Assembly (NCBI GenBank): GCA_902782815.1
Contig: CACZOS010000386.1
Span: 1-17,850, forward strand
Direction: 5' to 3'
Source of the DNA: an uncultured Lachnospiraceae bacterium
GTDB taxonomy: Bacteria > Bacillota > Clostridia > Lachnospirales > Lachnospiraceae
DNA length: 17,850 bases
Below are positions 14,466 through 17,850 of the stretch, one piece after another. Within the stretch, counting starts at the first letter, position 1. Each line of letters begins with the position of its first letter. Below the pieces are notes generated by a model, which did not search any database, was not told the DNA's origin, and worked only from the letters and a program-made list of their open reading frames with translations. The translations under genes and the position numbers were made by a program.

Positions 14466-17090
14466 CTACAATTTCTTCTGTAATTCATAGAGAAAATTCA
14501 GGGCCTGGATAGGCGTCATATTGGACAGATCCGCCTCTTTAAGGCTTTTTTCCACCTGGCTCTCCCTCTCCTCCACCGTCATGATGTTCATGGTATCAAA
14601 GAGAGACAGCTGAACCGGGTCTGCCTCCTTCTCTTTTTTTCCGATCTTCTTGATATGCTGGGTGATGTCCGTCTGCTCCAGTTCCCTGGCAATCTCCTTG
14701 GCACGGTCGATCACCGTATCCGGGACACCTGCCAGCCTGGCCACCTGAATACCGTAACTCTGACTGGCACTTCCGGGGATGATCTTACGGAGAAAAGTGA
14801 TGGTATCCCCCTTCTCCTGGACTGCGATACAGTAATTGTTCACCCCCGCGAGCTTGCCTTCCAGCTCCGTCAGCTCATGATAATGGGTGGCAAAAAGGGT
14901 CTTCGCTCCGTTGAGGCTGACTCCGGCGATATATTCCACCACCGCCCAGGCAATGGAAAGGCCGTCGTATGTACTGGTACCTCTTCCGATCTCATCCAGG
15001 ATCAGCAGGCTGTCCCTGGTGGCATGCCTGAGGATGTTCGCCACCTCGTTCATCTCCACCATGAAAGTACTTTGTCCGGAAGCCAGGTCATCGGAGGCCC
15101 CCACCCTGGTAAATATGCGGTCCACCAGTCCGATATTGGCGGATTTCGCCGGGACAAAAGACCCGATCTGGGCCATGAGGGTGATCAGCGCGGTCTGCCG
15201 CATATAAGTGGATTTTCCGGCCATATTCGGACCGGTGATGATATTGACCCGGTTTTTCTTGTGATCCAGATAAGTGTCATTGGCGACAAACAGCTCACCT
15301 GTCATCATCTGCTCCACCACCGGATGTCTCCCGTCCTTAATGTCAATGATCCCTCTCTGGTTGATCTGAGGACGAACGTAACGGTTGCGCTCGGCAACCG
15401 CTGCCAGCGAGGCCAGGGCATCCAGCCGGGAAATGACGGAGGCAGTCCCCTGAATGCGGGCAATCTGGCCCGCCAGGTGTTCCCTGATCTCCACATAGGT
15501 TTCATACTCCAGGGCATGAAGTTTATCCTCCGCACCCAGGATGGTTCTGGCCAGTTCCGCCAGTTCCTCCGTGACGTACCTTTCAGCATTGGTCAGGGTC
15601 TGTCTGCGGATGTAGTAATCCGGTACCAGGTCCTGATAGGAATTGGTCACTTCTATATAATAACCGAAGACTTTGTTGAATCTGACCCGGAGATTCTTAA
15701 TCCCCGTCTTCTCTCTCTCTCTTTCTTCCAGTTCAGCCAGCCAGCTTTTCCCGTCTGTCTTGGCCTTTTTCAGGTAATCGATCTCCTCAAGATAATGATC
15801 TTTGATGATTCCTCCCTCCCGGATGGTCAGGGGGGGATCTTCCTCAATAGACCGGTCCAGAAGCTGCCAGAGGTCCTCCATGGGATCAAGTTCCTCTCCG
15901 AAACGGCTGAGGATCCCCTTGCTGAACTGCTGCAGGATGTCCTTGATATAGGGCAGGTAACGAAGAGAGTTTTTAAAGGCTATAAGGTCTCTGGGATTGG
16001 CACTGCGGAAACTGATCCGCATGGTCAGTCTCTCCAGATCATAGATCCCGTTCATATATTCGCGGATCTCCTCCCTGGCCATCACGTTGTCCACCAGCAT
16101 TTCCACGGCATCCAGACGTTCATTGATCCGGGCTTTACGGATCAGAGGCTGTTCCACCATCTTCCGCAAAGTCCTGGCCCCCATGGCAGTCCTGGTCTTA
16201 TCCAGCACCCACAGGAGACTGCCTCTTTTATTCTTCTCCCGGAGGGTCTCACACAATTCGAGATTCCTCCTGGCTGCGCTGTCAAGGATCATGTAGTTGC
16301 TGGTGGAATAGGGGATAAGCTCTTTAAGATGATCCAGGGAGCTTTTCTGTGTCTCCCGCAGATACTGGAGCAGAGCCCCGCTGGCCACCAGTCCGAAGGG
16401 ATATTCCGTCACACCTGTCCCCTCAAGACTCAGCAGATGATACTGATCCATGATCAGCTGCCGGCAATGGTCTTTTTCAAAATAATAACTGGTGACCGGG
16501 GTCATTACCATGCCCAGTTTATCGCACAGAAACCCGAAATCTATCCCGCATATGGGAACGGCGTCATTACAGATGATCTCAGAGGGCTGAAAACGATTGA
16601 TCTCATCCACTGTATCCTCCGGAGAGGAAAGCTGTGTGGTCCTGAACTCTCCGGTGGAAAGGTCGCAGACAGCCATCCCAAAGAAATCATTCTGAAGGAA
16701 TATGCACATGAGGTAATTATTTTTCCCCTCATCCATACTCTTTTCCGAAACATTTGTGCCGGGGGTGACCACCCGGATCACTTCTCTCTTTACGATCCCT
16801 TTTGCCAGGGCAGGATCCTCCACCTGTTCACAGATGGCCACACGGAAGCCCTTTTCCACCAGCTTATCGATATAGGGTTCGCAGGAATGAAAAGGGACTC
16901 CACACATAGGAGCCCTCTCCGGCTGTCCGAAGCTCTTGCCGGTGAGGGTGATCTCCAGAGCCTTTGATGCCGTAAGGGCATCATCGAAAAACATCTCGTA
17001 AAAATCACCCACCCGGTAGAACAGGATACAGTCCTTGTATTTTTCTTTTATGTCAAGATATTGCTGTAACATTGGCGTTACTTTAGGCAT
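14466..17090 (-). CDS. mutS: DNA mismatch repair protein MutS
   Basis: An 874-residue mismatch sensor of normal MutS1 length. The mismatch-wedging F30-Y-E32 lies in VGDFYEMFFDDA; connector, core and clamp regions follow. The ATPase domain has Walker A GPNMAGKST (620-628), Walker B ILDEIGRGTSTYDG with D699-E700, and ATHYHELTELE. Near the C-terminus QLSLF (827-831) matches the consensus beta-clamp-binding pentapeptide. The start overlaps the end of miaB by eight bases, with GGGAGG inside the miaB coding end, so the two are co-translated. MutL follows directly. The coding strand carries an (AG)6 tract at codons 457-460 and C7 and A7 homopolymers, all places where polymerase slippage would frameshift the gene. 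No residue loss is seen in the motifs. Confidence 0.97.
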   Translation of the reverse strand: MPKVTPMLQQYLDIKEKYKDCILFYRVGDFYEMFFDDALTASKALEITLTGKSFGQPERAPMCGVPFHSCEPYIDKLVEKGFRVAICEQVEDPALAKGIVKREVIRVVTPGTNVSEKSMDEGKNNYLMCIFLQNDFFGMAVCDLSTGEFRTTQLSSPEDTVDEINRFQPSEIICNDAVPICGIDFGFLCDKLGMVMTPVTSYYFEKDHCRQLIMDQYHLLSLEGTGVTEYPFGLVASGALLQYLRETQKSSLDHLKELIPYSTSNYMILDSAARRNLELCETLREKNKRGSLLWVLDKTRTAMGARTLRKMVEQPLIRKARINERLDAVEMLVDNVMAREEIREYMNGIYDLERLTMRISFRSANPRDLIAFKNSLRYLPYIKDILQQFSKGILSRFGEELDPMEDLWQLLDRSIEEDPPLTIREGGIIKDHYLEEIDYLKKAKTDGKSWLAELEEREREKTGIKNLRVRFNKVFGYYIEVTNSYQDLVPDYYIRRQTLTNAERYVTEELAELARTILGAEDKLHALEYETYVEIREHLAGQIARIQGTASVISRLDALASLAAVAERNRYVRPQINQRGIIDIKDGRHPVVEQMMTGELFVANDTYLDHKKNRVNIITGPNMAGKSTYMRQTALITLMAQIGSFVPAKSANIGLVDRIFTRVGASDDLASGQSTFMVEMNEVANILRHATRDSLLILDEIGRGTSTYDGLSIAWAVVEYIAGVSLNGAKTLFATHYHELTELEGKLAGVNNYCIAVQEKGDTITFLRKIIPGSASQSYGIQVARLAGVPDTVIDRAKEIARELEQTDITQHIKKIGKKEKEADPVQLSLFDTMNIMTVEERESQVEKSLKEADLSNMTPIQALNFLYELQKKL

Positions 17091-17850
17091 CCTCTAACCT
17101 CCCGATGTAATAAAAGCCCCTGGCTTCCTCCAGGACCACCGGTACGATCCGGCCGATCACGGAAGGGTCTGCCTTGAAATGGACCACATTGTTGTTGGAT
17201 AATCTGCCGGTAACCATGGAAGGATCCTTCTCATCGATCCCCTCCACCAGCACATGGCCCCTGCTGCCCTCCATCATGGCATTTCGCCCGCGGGCAACCT
17301 TGTTCACCACATCCAGTACCCGGTCAAACCGCCTGTGAATCAGGTCCGGTGAGGTATTATCCTCCATTTTTGCTGCCGGAGTCCCGGACCTTGGGGAATA
17401 AATGAAGGTAAATGCACTGTCATACTGCGCTTTTTCCACCACATCGATGGTATCCAGGATATCCTCCTCCGTCTCACCCGGAAATCCCACAATGATATCC
17501 GTGGTCAGAGACAGATCAGGTACTGCTTTTCTCAACTTCTCCACCAGTTCCAGATACTGTGCCTTGGTATAATGCCTGTTCATCAGACGCAGGATCCGGT
17601 CACTTCCGGACTGGACCGGAAGATGGAGATGTCTGCATATTTTCTCTGACGAAGCCAGAACCTCGATCAGTTCGTCGGACAGATCCTTGGGATGAGAAGT
17701 CATAAAACGGATCCTTTCGATTCCCTCCACCTGTTCGACCCGGCGCAAAAGTTCGGCAAAGGAAACAGGTTCTTCCAGGGTCTTACCGTAAGAGTTGACA
17801 TTCTGACCCAGAAGCATGATCTCTTTTACGCCCTCCCCGGCAAGTTTCTC
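17083..17850 (-). CDS. miaB: tRNA-2-methylthio-N6-dimethylallyladenosine synthase (3' part)
   Basis: The last 255 codons are present; the frame is open through the right edge, so the N-terminal UPF0004 domain and the CxxxCxxC radical-SAM cluster lie outside. MiaB methylthiolates i6A37 of tRNA using two 4Fe-4S clusters and S-adenosylmethionine, acting after MiaA. Visible pieces of the radical-SAM barrel are EIMLLGQNVNSYG, RIRFMTSHPKDLSDELIEV, HLHLPVQSGSDRILRLMNR and TDIIVGFPGETEEDI. FTFIYSPRSGTPAA follows, and then a C-terminal TRAM domain from about GHVLVEG to YYIGRL. The GQNVNSYG motif and absence of MtaB-type features favour MiaB over other methylthiotransferases. It overlaps mutS by eight bases; a miaB-mutS-mutL order is common in Clostridia. 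Confidence 0.95.
   Translation of the reverse strand, partial: EKLAGEGVKEIMLLGQNVNSYGKTLEEPVSFAELLRRVEQVEGIERIRFMTSHPKDLSDELIEVLASSEKICRHLHLPVQSGSDRILRLMNRHYTKAQYLELVEKLRKAVPDLSLTTDIIVGFPGETEEDILDTIDVVEKAQYDSAFTFIYSPRSGTPAAKMEDNTSPDLIHRRFDRVLDVVNKVARGRNAMMEGSRGHVLVEGIDEKDPSMVTGRLSNNNVVHFKADPSVIGRIVPVVLEEARGFYYIGRLEDA

Noticed and set aside
14655..16967. A 770-codon open frame on the plus strand opposite mutS.
   Set aside because: It mirrors the codon bias of mutS, has no recognisable domain or ribosome site, and mutS on the other strand has every family motif. It is a shadow frame.
1..17850. Search by eye for CRISPR repeats, transposase genes, tRNA or rRNA genes, riboswitches and phage or defence genes.
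   Set aside because: Nothing supportable found; the window is almost fully occupied by conserved chromosomal genes on one strand.

Overview
The window looks like a chromosomal housekeeping segment of a low- to mid-G+C Clostridia species, most likely Lachnospiraceae or a close relative. Base composition is roughly half G+C by eye. The genes use strong Firmicutes-type AGGAGG ribosome sites. The order radC-mreBCD-PBP2-minCDE-rodA-mgsA is one I recognise from Clostridia. MinE and an endonuclease-type MutL without any MutH in view also fit. The genus cannot be named from this stretch alone. All fifteen genes lie on the minus strand, so transcription runs from high to low coordinates. There are no mobile elements, RNA genes, CRISPR arrays or non-coding gaps above about 120 bases.

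Right part (17850 to 10155) is a genome-maintenance and tRNA-modification unit: miaB (3' part only), mutS, mutL, miaA and a PLP-dependent YnbB-type lyase gene. miaB/mutS and miaA/ynbB overlap by 8 and 4 bases. MutS and MutL form the mismatch-repair pair, with the nicking activity in MutL itself. MiaA and MiaB catalyse successive steps of ms2i6A37 modification of tRNA. A 9-bp hairpin with a CUUG loop follows the mutL stop.

An AT-rich gap (10046-10154) holds a plausible extended -10 promoter and starts a second unit: radC, mreB, mreC, mreD, a large class B penicillin-binding protein, minC, minD, minE, rodA, mgsA and the 5' part of a D-Ala-D-Ala carboxypeptidase-like gene that leaves the window at position 1. 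The unit combines side-wall elongation (MreBCD, RodA glycosyltransferase, PBP2 transpeptidase) with division-site selection (MinCDE).

Most gene identities are ordinary. The surprises are inside the proteins. The MreB homologue has Lys and Asn where the two ATPase carboxylates (E143 and D165 of E. coli MreB) should be. The methylglyoxal synthase homologue lacks three catalytic residues (E. coli H19, D71, H98) but keeps its phosphate-binding loop. RadC has lost its Pro-Arg-Glu motif. The PBP has an insertion of about 220 residues near the start of its transpeptidase domain. One speculative reading is that this morphogenesis operon encodes a non-hydrolysing actin scaffold and a metabolite-sensing MgsA-like protein.
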